DNA from: Thiobacillus denitrificans
Lineage (GTDB): Bacteria > Pseudomonadota > Gammaproteobacteria > Burkholderiales > Thiobacillaceae
Length of the DNA stretch: 60,134 nt
Assembly (NCBI GenBank): GCA_002343685.1
Contig: DDRS01000022.1
Location: 1 to 60,134 of the forward strand
Direction of reading: 5' to 3'
In this document: in pieces, positions 16,914 to 25,753 of the stretch
How the letters are laid out: each line of letters begins with the position of its first letter
How positions within the stretch are numbered: position 1 is the stretch's first letter
Translations under genes and position numbers: made by a program
Notes under the pieces: model-generated
Seen by the model: the letters and a program-made list of their open reading frames with translations, nothing else
Told to the model about the DNA's origin: nothing
Database searches by the model: none

Positions 16914-18099
16914 AGCTGAGGCTCCAGGGCTGCATGACAGGCCGCGTCGTTTCGCTGCCGCGTCCGATCCCTGGCTTGAGGCTGCGTGGGCGAGGCATGC
17001 GTGCTACAGGTGCCACCGCGCTTCGCGCGTTGTCGTGCAATAGACGCTGCAAGGCCTGTTCGACCGGAACGCGCTGCTGCAACACGTCGCGCACGGCGGC
17101 CGCCACGTTCAGACGCAGGCCGAATTCGCGTTCAAGGACCTGCACCGACATCACGCTGACGGCGCCTTCGGCCAGTTCGCCAGCGGCGTCGAAGGCTGAG
17201 CCCCCCGGCCGCCCAAGCTGCATTCCCAGGCGCGTGTTGCGCGATTGTTCGGAAGCGGCGGTTAGAAACAGGTCACCCACGCCGCTGCATCCCAGCAGGG
17301 TTTCAATGCGGCCACCCATGGCCTGGGTGAGGCGGCGCATGTCGTCGAGCCCTCGGGTGATGATCCCGGCACGCGCGTTCTCGCCCATGCCCTGCGCCGT
17401 CGCCATGCCACAGGCGATGGCAATCATGTTCTTCAGGGCGCCGCCCACCTGCGCCCCGATGACGTCCGAAGTCAGTTCCAGCGTAACGCCGGCCCGTGCA
17501 AGCTGCTGCATCAGGCTGCCCGCGACACGCTGTGCATCGCGGTATTGCGCATGGTTACGCGTCAGTGCCGGCATGGCCAGGGTCAACAAGGTAGATTTGC
17601 CGCTCGCCACCTCGTCGGCAAAACTCGGTCCGCCAATCGATCCGGTCAGCATGACCTTGCCCAGTTCCTCGTCCAACACGCGGGCCATCAGCGCTCCACT
17701 CCCTTGCTCGATACCCTTGCTGGCGGTCAGCACCACCGTGCCGGGCGCCATCAGCCGTGCGGCTTTGCGCGCTGTATCCCGCGTCGCGGCCGACGGCACG
17801 GCCAGGATGACCAGTTGCGCGCCATGCAGGGCATGCGCCAGATCGTGGGTTGCCCCCAGCCCGGACGGCAGATCGATCTCCGGCAAACAGTGTGGATGAT
17901 GGTTCCGGTTGTGAATCGCCTCGGCGATTTCCGGGCGCCTCGCCCACAGCCAGGTGGGGATGCCGCCGCGCTGCAAGGCACTGGCCAGGGCTGTGCCCCA
18001 GGCGCCGGCGCCCAGTACGGCCGCGCAAGTCAGGGGCGGATGCCGGGGGGGCTCCGAGGCAGGTGGGATGGGGTCGAAACCTTGGAACATGTCAGGCAT
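16906..18099 (-). CDS. gpsA: Glycerol-3-phosphate dehydrogenase [NAD(P)+]
   Basis: A 397-residue GpsA with the nucleotide-binding motif GAGAWGTALASA (near residue 30), IGGPSFADEVASG and the catalytic lysine in GGALKNMIAIACG. It reduces dihydroxyacetone phosphate to glycerol-3-phosphate. Compared with the usual ~330 residues it has ~25 extra at the N-terminus and ~35 extra at the C-terminus. The start at 18099 follows GGAGA on the coding strand. As the first gene of the four-gene cluster, it probably supplies the acceptor for GgpS and may be a second, osmotically dedicated copy. Confidence 0.93.
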   Translation of the reverse strand: MPDMFQGFDPIPPASEPPRHPPLTCAAVLGAGAWGTALASALQRGGIPTWLWARRPEIAEAIHNRNHHPHCLPEIDLPSGLGATHDLAHALHGAQLVILAVPSAATRDTARKAARLMAPGTVVLTASKGIEQGSGALMARVLDEELGKVMLTGSIGGPSFADEVASGKSTLLTLAMPALTRNHAQYRDAQRVAGSLMQQLARAGVTLELTSDVIGAQVGGALKNMIAIACGMATAQGMGENARAGIITRGLDDMRRLTQAMGGRIETLLGCSGVGDLFLTAASEQSRNTRLGMQLGRPGGSAFDAAGELAEGAVSVMSVQVLEREFGLRLNVAAAVRDVLQQRVPVEQALQRLLHDNARSAVAPVARMPRPRSLKPGIGRGSETTRPVMQPWSLSYA

Positions 18100-18660
18100 G
18101 AAGTCTCCAAAATCGGGGCGGCGGTGAGGCACGCTCGTTGGAAGAAAGGCCAACGTAGTGTTGGCACGCTCGGTGAACTGCACAAATTTGCGCAGCCCGG
18201 ACGTCCGGGTATCGGCGGAGATACCGCGCACGTGGGGCGATGTCTCCTCCATGAAGACATCTACGCCGGGAATGGCGGAGGAAATCAGAGTCGCAGGAAA
18301 CGACCGAGCTATTTTTGTTTATTAATCAGCGGTTTTGCCGGGGAAGCCGCCAAAACACGCGTGCAATATCGTTTTGCACAAAATCATTTTAATGCAAATC
18401 CCTCGCCAAGTAAATCCCGGTGCCAGGCTATCCCCGGAGATCGGCGGCGTGTAACTGCGGGGAACAGGAACCGCGCCCGCCGCCCGACGATCGATCCCGG
18501 CGTCACCCTGCTCGCGCCCTGCTGAATGCCTGGCTGACTGGGCGAAAGGGCATCGACATGACGCACGCGCTGCGGTCGACCGGGGTTCCGCCGGCCGGAT
18601 TGCGGGTCTATGGCCTGCTTCGATTGCAGGCTGATCGGAAGCGCGGCCGGAACGAAGGAC
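18100..18660. other. 561-bp intergenic region upstream of the osmolyte operon
   Basis: No convincing gene lies between the starts/ends of gpsA and cbbO. It holds an inverted repeat GCCAAC-GTAGT-GTTGGC (18149-18165) and an AT-rich stretch (18310-18410) in which GTTTTG (18332-18337), CAAAAC (18351-18356) and GTTTTG (18371-18376) recur in alternating orientation. These could be regulator sites or promoter DNA for gpsA-ggpS-ggp. An inverted repeat GCCTGC-7-GCAGGC (18613-18631) lies 30 bp past the cbbO stop without a T-run and may be a weak terminator. Confidence 0.5.
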
Positions 18661-20925
18661 CTACTTCGTCAACGCCATGAACAGCTGCGGAAGCCGTTCC
18701 GGCAGCCGCTCGATGTGATCGATCACGGTGAACTGGCGACCGAAAATATCGCCGACGTATTCGTCGGCCTTGGGATCGAGGCTGATGCAATAGGTGAAAA
18801 TGCCCTGCTGATCGAGCTCCTTGGCAGCCTGTCGCGCATCCTCGACCAGCAGGCGCTCGTCATGGGTATCCACGTCGGACGGCCTGCCGTCGGTCAGGAC
18901 GAGCATGAGTTTCTTGTCTGCCGGCCGCGCGGCCAGGTAATGCGCAGCGTGGCGCATCGCTGCGCCCATGCGGGTGGAATAGCCCGCCTCCATCGCAGCC
19001 AGGCGCGCTTTCACGTCGTCGTCGAAGTGTTCGCCGTAGCCCTTGATGTGCAGGTAGCGCACGTCATGGCGGGTGTTGGAGTGGAAACCGGCAATGGCGA
19101 AGGGATCGCCCAGCTTTTCGATCGCCCAGGCCAGCAATGAGACGGCTTCCTGTGAGAGTTCGAGAATCGTCTGGTCGGAGCCTGCCGCCTTGTCGTTGAG
19201 CGATTCCGACAGGTCGAGCAGTAGCATCACAGCGATGTCGCGGCCATCGGTACGGTGGCTCATGTTGATACGCGGGTCGGGGGTGGCACCGCCCTTGAAG
19301 TCGATCAGCGAGCGGATGGCGACGTCGAGATCGAGCTCGCTACCTTCCTCCTGGTATCGGATGCGCACCTTGTCCTGCGGTTTCAGCAAGTCGAGCATCT
19401 TCTTCAGCCGCTTGGCGAGCGCGCCATGCTTGGCAAGCAGGCGGTCGATGTCGGCTGCGTTGCCGCTGGGATGCAACGCCTCGTAGACGCTCGCCCAGTC
19501 GGGGCGGTAGGTCTGGCTGCTGTAATCCCACTCGGGATAATGGCGAGGCGGCAGGCCGCGGATTTCCTCGCCCGGCTCGATCTTGCGCTGCGCATCGAAA
19601 GCCTCTTCCTCGTCGCCCGCCTCGATGAATTTCCACAGCTGGCGGTTGTCGTCGCGGTAGTCGACCACGGTGTCGTCGAAGTGCACGCGGGCGAACTGGT
19701 CGCTCTGGCGGCGCGTTTTGGCGACGTAGGACAGCGCCAGCGCGGCGATCTCCCTGGTACTTGAAGCGCCCTCGGACATCGCCGCGTGAAAGCGCGCGAC
19801 GGTGTCGTTGAGGTCGGCGTCGGCATAGCCGTGATCGGGATCGAGCAGCGCCCGCGACAGCATCGCCATGCGATGGCGCAGGCAGGAGGTGGTTTCCGGG
19901 TCGCAGGCGTTTTCCACCGGCTTGGGATGGAGCGCGAGGAACAGGCGGCGCAGACCGGGGTATTCGCGGATCAGCAGCGTCTCGATGCGGCAGTCCTCGA
20001 AGAATTCCACCGCCATGCGCTGGAACGGACTCCAGTTGTCGGCGATCTGCGCCTCCGACCAGCGACGGTGTCCGACGATGTGAGCGAGCGCGGCGCGGTA
20101 CCGGTCGAGGCCGGAAATGTCGCCCGCGTCGTCGTACACGTCCGGCAGGCGGATGCCGAGCTTGTCGTAATACGGCACCGGCTTCCGGATTTCGTCGAAC
20201 GCGGTGGAGTACGGCACCAGCTGGTCGCTGTCCTGCCACAGGCCGCGCAGGTACAGGTCCAGCTTACGCTCGACGTCCACCAATAACGTTCCGTGACGCT
20301 CGCGCTGCAGCACGGCACGTGCGTCGGCCGATTGCAGGCTGAAGTAATCCTTTTGCCGCTCGGGGTGGCTGCGGTAGTTGCGGATGCCGTACTCGACCCA
20401 GTTCCTGAGGCCGGAGAGCGTCAGTTGGCCGAGCAGGGCCGGCGCCTGGGCAAAGAACTCCGGCAGGCCCGGGCTGGGAAAGGTGGTGTGATGGCCATGA
20501 ATGGAGCCGGTGGTGCGCGCCTTCAGGTCCAGGGTGATGTCGAGGTAATGCTGCAACAGTTCCTGCGACTGCAGCCGGCGCGCCACCGGCGCGAGCGTCT
20601 GCAGGAAGGGCGTGATGGCCTTGCCGTTGGGCGACTTCTGCAGACGCTGGATCAGCGCCATGACCGAGGGCAGTGCGGATTCGCCGACCGCCTTGGCGGT
20701 GGACGGCCACTCTTCCATGAATGCCAGCATCGGCTCGACGCCGCGCCCCAGCTTGCCGATGACGCGGGCGGCCTCGAGGTAGGCATCGATGCCTTCGCGC
20801 GTGAGCACCGCCAGCGCCTCGGCCATGACATCCTCGAACACCTCCTCGACCTGCGGGAAGCGGGTGTCGAGCTGCTTCCAGTAAGCAGCCATCAGCGGGT
20901 GCTGGTATTCGGTCGTGGGGCTCAC
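18661..20925 (-). CDS. cbbO: RuBisCO activation protein CbbO
   Basis: A 754-residue CbbO/NorD-type protein with a C-terminal von Willebrand factor A domain; the MIDAS motif DLSES begins at D571, with the downstream TDGRPSD segment. With the AAA+ ATPase CbbQ it forms a motor that removes inhibitory sugar phosphates from RuBisCO; the vWA domain contacts the enzyme. It starts with GTG at 20925, nine bases after the cbbQ stop. A form II RuBisCO lies upstream, so this should be the form-II-type (Q2O2) activase. It is the last gene of the cbb cluster. Confidence 0.93.
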   Translation of the reverse strand: MSPTTEYQHPLMAAYWKQLDTRFPQVEEVFEDVMAEALAVLTREGIDAYLEAARVIGKLGRGVEPMLAFMEEWPSTAKAVGESALPSVMALIQRLQKSPNGKAITPFLQTLAPVARRLQSQELLQHYLDITLDLKARTTGSIHGHHTTFPSPGLPEFFAQAPALLGQLTLSGLRNWVEYGIRNYRSHPERQKDYFSLQSADARAVLQRERHGTLLVDVERKLDLYLRGLWQDSDQLVPYSTAFDEIRKPVPYYDKLGIRLPDVYDDAGDISGLDRYRAALAHIVGHRRWSEAQIADNWSPFQRMAVEFFEDCRIETLLIREYPGLRRLFLALHPKPVENACDPETTSCLRHRMAMLSRALLDPDHGYADADLNDTVARFHAAMSEGASSTREIAALALSYVAKTRRQSDQFARVHFDDTVVDYRDDNRQLWKFIEAGDEEEAFDAQRKIEPGEEIRGLPPRHYPEWDYSSQTYRPDWASVYEALHPSGNAADIDRLLAKHGALAKRLKKMLDLLKPQDKVRIRYQEEGSELDLDVAIRSLIDFKGGATPDPRINMSHRTDGRDIAVMLLLDLSESLNDKAAGSDQTILELSQEAVSLLAWAIEKLGDPFAIAGFHSNTRHDVRYLHIKGYGEHFDDDVKARLAAMEAGYSTRMGAAMRHAAHYLAARPADKKLMLVLTDGRPSDVDTHDERLLVEDARQAAKELDQQGIFTYCISLDPKADEYVGDIFGRQFTVIDHIERLPERLPQLFMALTK

Positions 20926-20934
20926 GTTCGCGAC

Positions 20935-21738
20935 TTAAGCAAACGTCGCGTCGATCGCATGGTCGAGCGTTTCGCGGATGTCGGCGTCGTCGGTGATCGG
21001 ACGCACCAGCGCCATGCGGCAGGCATCCGTCGGCGCCACGCCGTCCTTGATCAGCGTCGCTGCGTACACCAGCAGGCGCGTCGAGATGCCTTCGTCGAGC
21101 CCGTGTCCCTTGAGACTGCGGGCGACGCCGCCGATTTTCACCAGCTTGGCGGCGACGGCTGCGTCCATGCCGGTTTCCTTCGCCACGATCTGCGCTTCCA
21201 GCGCGGCATCGGGGTAGTCGAAGTCGAAGGCGGTGAAGCGCTGCTTGGTCGACTGCTTGAGATCCTTCATCAGCGTCTGGTAGCCGGGGTTGTAGGAGAT
21301 CACCAGCTGGAAGTCGGGATGCGCGTGAATCAGCTCGCCCTTCTTGTCGAGCGGCAGGGTGCGGCGATGGTCGGTGAGCGGATGGATCACCACGGTCGTG
21401 TCCTGGCGCGCTTCCACAATCTCGTCCAGGTAGCAGATCGCGCCGATGCGCGCGGCGGTGGTGAGCGGGCCGTCGAGCCAGCGGGTGCCGTTGGCTTCCA
21501 GCAGATAGCGCCCGACCAGATCGCTGGCGGTCATGTCCTCGTTGCAGGCGACGGTGATCAGCGGCTTGCCGAGCTTCCACGCCATGTATTCGACGAAGCG
21601 CGATTTCCCGCAGCCGGTCGGGCCTTTCACCATCACCGGCAGCCGGTTGCGGTAGGCGGCCTCGTACAGCGCGACTTCGTTCTTCTGCTGCTGGTAGAAG
21701 GGTTCCTGTTCAACCTTGTACTGGTCTTTGTTCGTCAT
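20935..21738 (-). CDS. cbbQ: RuBisCO activase AAA+ ATPase CbbQ
   Basis: A 267-residue MoxR-group AAA+ ATPase: Walker A GPTGCGKS (39-46), Walker B ICYLDE, sensor-1 region LVISYNPGYQ and a C-terminal lid. Together with CbbO it remodels inhibited RuBisCO in the cytoplasm. Two ATGs are possible (21744 and 21738). The second has GAGGA eight bases upstream and matches the usual MxxKxQY start, so it was chosen. An intrinsic terminator lies only ~15 bp upstream of the ribosome binding site. Confidence 0.95.
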   Translation of the reverse strand: MTNKDQYKVEQEPFYQQQKNEVALYEAAYRNRLPVMVKGPTGCGKSRFVEYMAWKLGKPLITVACNEDMTASDLVGRYLLEANGTRWLDGPLTTAARIGAICYLDEIVEARQDTTVVIHPLTDHRRTLPLDKKGELIHAHPDFQLVISYNPGYQTLMKDLKQSTKQRFTAFDFDYPDAALEAQIVAKETGMDAAVAAKLVKIGGVARSLKGHGLDEGISTRLLVYAATLIKDGVAPTDACRMALVRPITDDADIRETLDHAIDATFA

Positions 21739-21757
21739 TTTCATTCCTCGTTGCGGA

Positions 21758-21789
21758 AGAAAAAAACGCCCCCGGGAAGCCGGGGGCGT
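21758..21789 (-). terminator. Intrinsic terminator between cbbM and cbbQ
   Basis: On the minus strand a perfect 10-bp stem (ACGCCCCCGG / CCGGGGGCGT) with loop CTTC is followed directly by a run of T. It sits ~80 bp after the cbbM stop and immediately before the cbbQ ribosome binding site, so cbbQO expression would depend on read-through. This fits the need for much more RuBisCO than activase. Confidence 0.92.
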
Positions 21790-21869
21790 GTAGCACGGGA
21801 CGGTTCTCGGCGGCTAGGAGATCACTTCAAACCGGCCCCGCGTGAGGATGAGCTTCCATCCCCGCTTGC

Positions 21870-23249
21870 TTATTTGTGCACGCCCAGCTTTTCACGCCAG
21901 CCCGGGAACAGCTTGTCGGCGTCGCCCGGGAAGGACTCGAACGCACGGGCAAATTCCTTGTGCTCCTTGGCGAACTCGATCGGGTCGGCGCCCGACTTCC
22001 AGCACTCGTACGACTGGCGCAGGGAGATCGCACCGGCCGCCGGGCTGTCGATGTGGCCGTAGGAGCCGCCACCGGAGGTGTTGATGACGTTGCCGTGACC
22101 CAGGTTCTCAAAGAAGCCGGGCAGGCGCAGTGCGTTCATGCCGCCGGAGATGATCGGGGTGGTGGGCTTCATGCCGTACCACTTCTGGAAGTAGACCGGG
22201 CCCTGGCACTCGTCGCGCTCGATCATGTAGGCGATGCCCTTGTCGGTGGCGTCGCCTTCCATCTTGCCGTAGCCCATGGTGCCCACGTGGATGCCCGAAG
22301 CCCCCTGCAGACGCGAGATCTTGGCCAGCACGAACGCGGTGTAGCCACGCTTGGCGGACGGCGAGGTGATCATGCCGTGGCCGGCACGGTGGTAGTGCAG
22401 GTACTGGCTGGGGTACTGCCGACGGGCGGTGGTGATCATGCCGGGGCCGCCGACAAAACCGTCGACCAGGAAAGCCAGCTTGTCGGCGTCAGGACCGAAG
22501 GTCTCCAGGCCGAAATCGGCACGCGCCATCATTTCATAGTGGTCGTCGGCGGTGATGTTCAGCGAGAACAGCTTGGCCTGGCCGGTTTCGTCCTGCGCAC
22601 GCTTCATCGAGTCATACACCAGCGGCAGCACTTTCTTCAGCGGGCAGAACACCTGGTTGCCTTGCGGCTCGTCGTTCTTGATGAAGTCGCCTCCCAGCCA
22701 GAACTGGTAGGCCGCAGCCGCGAACGGTTCGGGGCGCAGACCCAGCTTAGGCTTGATGATGGTACCGGCGATGTAGCCGCCGTCCTTGATCGGACGACCG
22801 AGGATGCGCCACATGTCGGAGATGTCCTTGGCGGGGCCGTCGAACATCTGGATGGCGCGTTCGGGCACGTAGAAGTCATGAATCTTGGCGTGCTCGATGT
22901 CGCCCATGCCCTGGTTGTTGCCGATCACCAGCGTCAGGAAGGAGACGATCATGAAGCGGCCATCGGTGATGTTGCGGTCGAACAACTCGATCGGATAGGC
23001 GATCCGCATATCTTCAGTCGCTTCGTCGATAAAGTAGACCAGCGCGTCGACGCCCTTGGTGAAGTCGTCGGTGGTCGACACTTCGACGTTGGTACCGGTC
23101 GAGGACTCGGCAGCGAAGTGGGCAGCCGCTTCCAGATAGCCGTGGCCGGCCTTGGGCTTCATCTTGTAGGCGACGAGGATGTGCTTTCCACCCTTGATCA
23201 GGTCTTCCTCTTTCAGGCTGAGGTCGGCGTAACGTGCGGATTGATCCAT
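21870..23249 (-). CDS. cbbM: Form II RuBisCO large subunit
   Basis: A 459-residue form II ribulose-bisphosphate carboxylase, acting in the cytoplasm as a dimer or multimer of large subunits only. Active-site landmarks are in the expected places: K166 in TIIKPKLGLRP, carbamylated K191 with D193/E194 in FIKNDE, the loop-6 lysine in SPSAKRGYTAF and the phosphate-binding GGGSYGH. It fixes CO2 in the Calvin cycle. The start at 23249 follows AGGAG. No cbbS is present, consistent with form II. It is divergent from the LysR gene cbbR. Confidence 0.98.
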   Translation of the reverse strand: MDQSARYADLSLKEEDLIKGGKHILVAYKMKPKAGHGYLEAAAHFAAESSTGTNVEVSTTDDFTKGVDALVYFIDEATEDMRIAYPIELFDRNITDGRFMIVSFLTLVIGNNQGMGDIEHAKIHDFYVPERAIQMFDGPAKDISDMWRILGRPIKDGGYIAGTIIKPKLGLRPEPFAAAAYQFWLGGDFIKNDEPQGNQVFCPLKKVLPLVYDSMKRAQDETGQAKLFSLNITADDHYEMMARADFGLETFGPDADKLAFLVDGFVGGPGMITTARRQYPSQYLHYHRAGHGMITSPSAKRGYTAFVLAKISRLQGASGIHVGTMGYGKMEGDATDKGIAYMIERDECQGPVYFQKWYGMKPTTPIISGGMNALRLPGFFENLGHGNVINTSGGGSYGHIDSPAAGAISLRQSYECWKSGADPIEFAKEHKEFARAFESFPGDADKLFPGWREKLGVHK

Positions 23250-23293
23250 TGCTTGGCTCCTGCGGTAGATAAACAAGGTTCCAGAAGCCAATG

Positions 23294-23312
23294 CCCCTGA
23301 AATCGACAGGGG
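23294..23312 (-). promoter_or_regulatory. Stem-loop in the cbbM leader
   Basis: CCCCTG-7 bp-CAGGGG forms a perfect 6-bp inverted repeat 45 bp upstream of the cbbM start, downstream of the AT-rich promoter region. It could be an mRNA-stabilising leader hairpin or a protein site. Confidence 0.45.
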
Positions 23313-23328
23313 TGGACTATACGCAGCT

Positions 23329-23388
23329 GCTTATATAATTAAAATTCAATAGTTCTGATAAAAACTATATCTTTAGACTTATACATAT
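23329..23388. promoter_or_regulatory. cbbM-cbbR intergenic control region with probable CbbR site
   Basis: This AT-rich stretch between the divergent cbbM and cbbR starts is unlike the GC-rich surroundings. It contains an inverted repeat ATAGTT-8 bp-AACTAT (23349-23368) and several T-N11-A arrangements typical of LysR-family sites. CbbR most likely binds here to activate cbbM and control itself. Confidence 0.6.
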
Positions 23389-24288
23389 ATGCGCCGCCTG
23401 ACACTACGCCAATTCAGGGTGTTTGAAGCAGTCGCCCGTCATCTGTCGTTCTCGCGGGCGGCCGAGGAGCTGCATCTGTCGCAACCCGCCGTCTCCATGC
23501 AGGTGAAGGGTATCGAGGCCATCCTAGGGGCCCCGCTCACCGAACAACTGGGAAAAAAGATTTTCCTCACCGACGCCGGCCTTGAGGTGCTGCACGCCAG
23601 CCAGGCGATCACCGCCCGCCTCGATGACCTGCAGCACAATCTTGCGCAGCTGCGGAGCGTCGACACGGGTCGTCTCAACATGGCCGCGACCTCGACGGTG
23701 AACGCCGTCGCCACCGATATCCTCGCCCGCTTCCGCGGTCGCCATCCCGGGGTGGGGATCCATCTGGACGTCTCCAACCGGGCGGCCGTGCTGGACCAGC
23801 TCGTCGGCAACCGCATCGATCTTGCCATCATGGGACAGGTACCGGACGGGCTCGGCCTGGAAGCCACCCGCTTCATGGACAACCCGCTGGTCGTCATCGC
23901 CTCGCCCGACCACCCGCTGGTCGGCAAAAAGAAAATTTCCGTACGCGACCTGGCATCCGAATCCTTCCTGGTGCGCGAAGCGGGTTCCGGCACCCGTGGC
24001 GCGATGGAGCGCTTCTTCGCCGCCCGTGGACTGGAAATCCGAAGCAGCATGGAAATGAGCAGCAACGAGGCCATCAAGCAGGCGGTGCAGGCCGGCCTCG
24101 GCCTGGGCATCCTGTCACTGCAGACGCTGGAGATGGAACTGGCGCTCAAACGGCTGGCGGTGCTCGCGGTCGAGGGCTTTCCCATCATGCGCCACTGGTA
24201 CGTCGTTCATCGCACCGACAAGCGGCTGTCGCCGGCGGCGCAGGCATTCAAGAGCTTTGTGCTGGGATCAGCGATTTCGCCGGCCTGA
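23389..24288 (+). CDS. cbbR: LysR-family regulator CbbR
   Basis: A 299-residue LysR-type regulator: N-terminal winged helix-turn-helix (residues ~1-60, FSRAAEELHLSQPAVSMQV) and a periplasmic-binding-protein-like effector domain (~90-295). It is divergent from cbbM with 139 bp between starts, the classical arrangement for CbbR, the activator of Calvin-cycle genes that responds to metabolites such as RuBP or NADPH. The identity rests on position and family. Confidence 0.93.
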   Translation: MRRLTLRQFRVFEAVARHLSFSRAAEELHLSQPAVSMQVKGIEAILGAPLTEQLGKKIFLTDAGLEVLHASQAITARLDDLQHNLAQLRSVDTGRLNMAATSTVNAVATDILARFRGRHPGVGIHLDVSNRAAVLDQLVGNRIDLAIMGQVPDGLGLEATRFMDNPLVVIASPDHPLVGKKKISVRDLASESFLVREAGSGTRGAMERFFAARGLEIRSSMEMSSNEAIKQAVQAGLGLGILSLQTLEMELALKRLAVLAVEGFPIMRHWYVVHRTDKRLSPAAQAFKSFVLGSAISPA

Positions 24289-24408
24289 GCAACACTCCGC
24301 TAGAATCGCCCCGTCGGGGTACCAGCCCCCGGCGTCAGGATGCTTGCATCCACAAGACGGTGTCCCGTCCAAGACTGGTTTTCTATCCTTTGACCTGGAG
24401 CCGATCGC

Positions 24409-25746
24409 TTGGACACCGCACACCCCACCCAACCCGCGCCCGTCCCCCTGGGCACATCCTTCAAATACTGGCTCAAGCTCGGTTTCATCAGCTTCGGCGG
24501 ACCCGCCGGGCAGATCGCGATGATGCATCACGAACTCGTGGACAAGCGCCGCTGGATTTCCGAGCAGCGCTACCTGCACGCCCTCAACTACTGCATGCTG
24601 CTGCCCGGACCCGAGGCGACCCAACTGGCGATCTACATCAGCTGGCTGATGCACGGCATCCGCGGCGGCGTGATCGCGGGCGTGCTGTTCTTTCTGCCGT
24701 CCTTTCTGCTGCTGTCGGGTCTCGCCGGCCTGTATCTCGCCTACGGCACACTACCGCTGGTGCAAGGGGTGTTCTACGGCATCCGGCCCGCGGTGGTGGC
24801 GATCGTACTCTTCGCCGCATGGCGCATCGGCAGCCGCGCCCTGAGGAACGCGGTACTGTGGGGCATGGCGGCACTGGCTTTCGTCGGCATTTTCGTTTTC
24901 AACGTCGCATTCCCGTGGATCGTGCTGGTCGCCGGCCTGCTCGGCGCCTTGGGCGGCAAACTCGCGCCACACAAGTTCAGGACAGGCGGCGGCCACGGCA
25001 CCCGCCACGCGCAGGCCGGCCCGGCGGTCATCGACGACGACACTCCCCCGCCGGCGCACGCGCGCTTCAGCTGGCGCAGGTTCGCGCTCACGCTCGCCGC
25101 CTTCGTGCTGATCTGGCTGGGCGCGATGGGCATGCTCCTGGGCATGCCGGCTCTCCAGGCCATGGGGGCGCTCTTCACCAAGGCGGCCTTCCTCACCATC
25201 GGCGGCGCCTATGCTGTGCTGCCCTACGTCTACCAGGGCGGGGTCGAGCATTTCCAATGGCTCACGGGCCCGCAGATGATGGACGGTCTGGCGCTGGGCG
25301 AGACCACGCCCGGCCCGCTGATCATGATCGTCACCTGGATCGGTTATCTCGGCGGCGTTTCAGGACAAGTCGTCGGCAACCCGGTCGCGGCCGGACTGGC
25401 AGGGGCGGCGGTCGCGACTTTCTTCACTTTCCTGCCATCCTTCCTGTTCATCCTGGTGGGCGGCCCGCTGGTCGAAGCCACCCGTGGCGAGCTGGCCTTC
25501 ACTGCACCGCTCACCGGCATCACCGCAGCCGTAGTGGGCGTAATCCTCAACCTCGCGGTATTCTTCGCCTGGCACGCCTTCTGGCCGCACGCCACGGCAG
25601 ACGCGCCATTCGCAGGCGGCTTCGACGGACTCTCCATCATCGTCGCGCTCGCCACGTTCATCGCGCTGTGGCGATACAAGGCCGACGTCATGTCGGTGAT
25701 CGGCGTGTGCGCCCTGCTCGGGCTGGCTTATTCGTTTTTCATGTGA
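24409..25746 (+). CDS. chrA: Chromate efflux transporter ChrA
   Basis: A 445-residue, two-domain CHR-family transporter with about ten membrane helices. The N-terminal repeat contains FGGPAGQIAMMH, and the C-terminal repeat contains the related ALGETTPGPLIMI. ChrA exports chromate across the inner membrane; sulfate analogues are the usual competitors. The start is TTG at 24409, supported by GGAG eight bases upstream and by the lack of a closer ATG. The rhodanese gene begins 7 bp after the stop. Confidence 0.93.
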   Translation: MDTAHPTQPAPVPLGTSFKYWLKLGFISFGGPAGQIAMMHHELVDKRRWISEQRYLHALNYCMLLPGPEATQLAIYISWLMHGIRGGVIAGVLFFLPSFLLLSGLAGLYLAYGTLPLVQGVFYGIRPAVVAIVLFAAWRIGSRALRNAVLWGMAALAFVGIFVFNVAFPWIVLVAGLLGALGGKLAPHKFRTGGGHGTRHAQAGPAVIDDDTPPPAHARFSWRRFALTLAAFVLIWLGAMGMLLGMPALQAMGALFTKAAFLTIGGAYAVLPYVYQGGVEHFQWLTGPQMMDGLALGETTPGPLIMIVTWIGYLGGVSGQVVGNPVAAGLAGAAVATFFTFLPSFLFILVGGPLVEATRGELAFTAPLTGITAAVVGVILNLAVFFAWHAFWPHATADAPFAGGFDGLSIIVALATFIALWRYKADVMSVIGVCALLGLAYSFFM

Positions 25747-25753
25747 GGATCGT

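Noticed and set aside
20293..22062. A 589-codon plus-strand frame over cbbO, cbbQ and the end of cbbM
   Set aside because: It runs across three well-defined genes and a terminator on the other strand and has the low-complexity composition of an antisense shadow.
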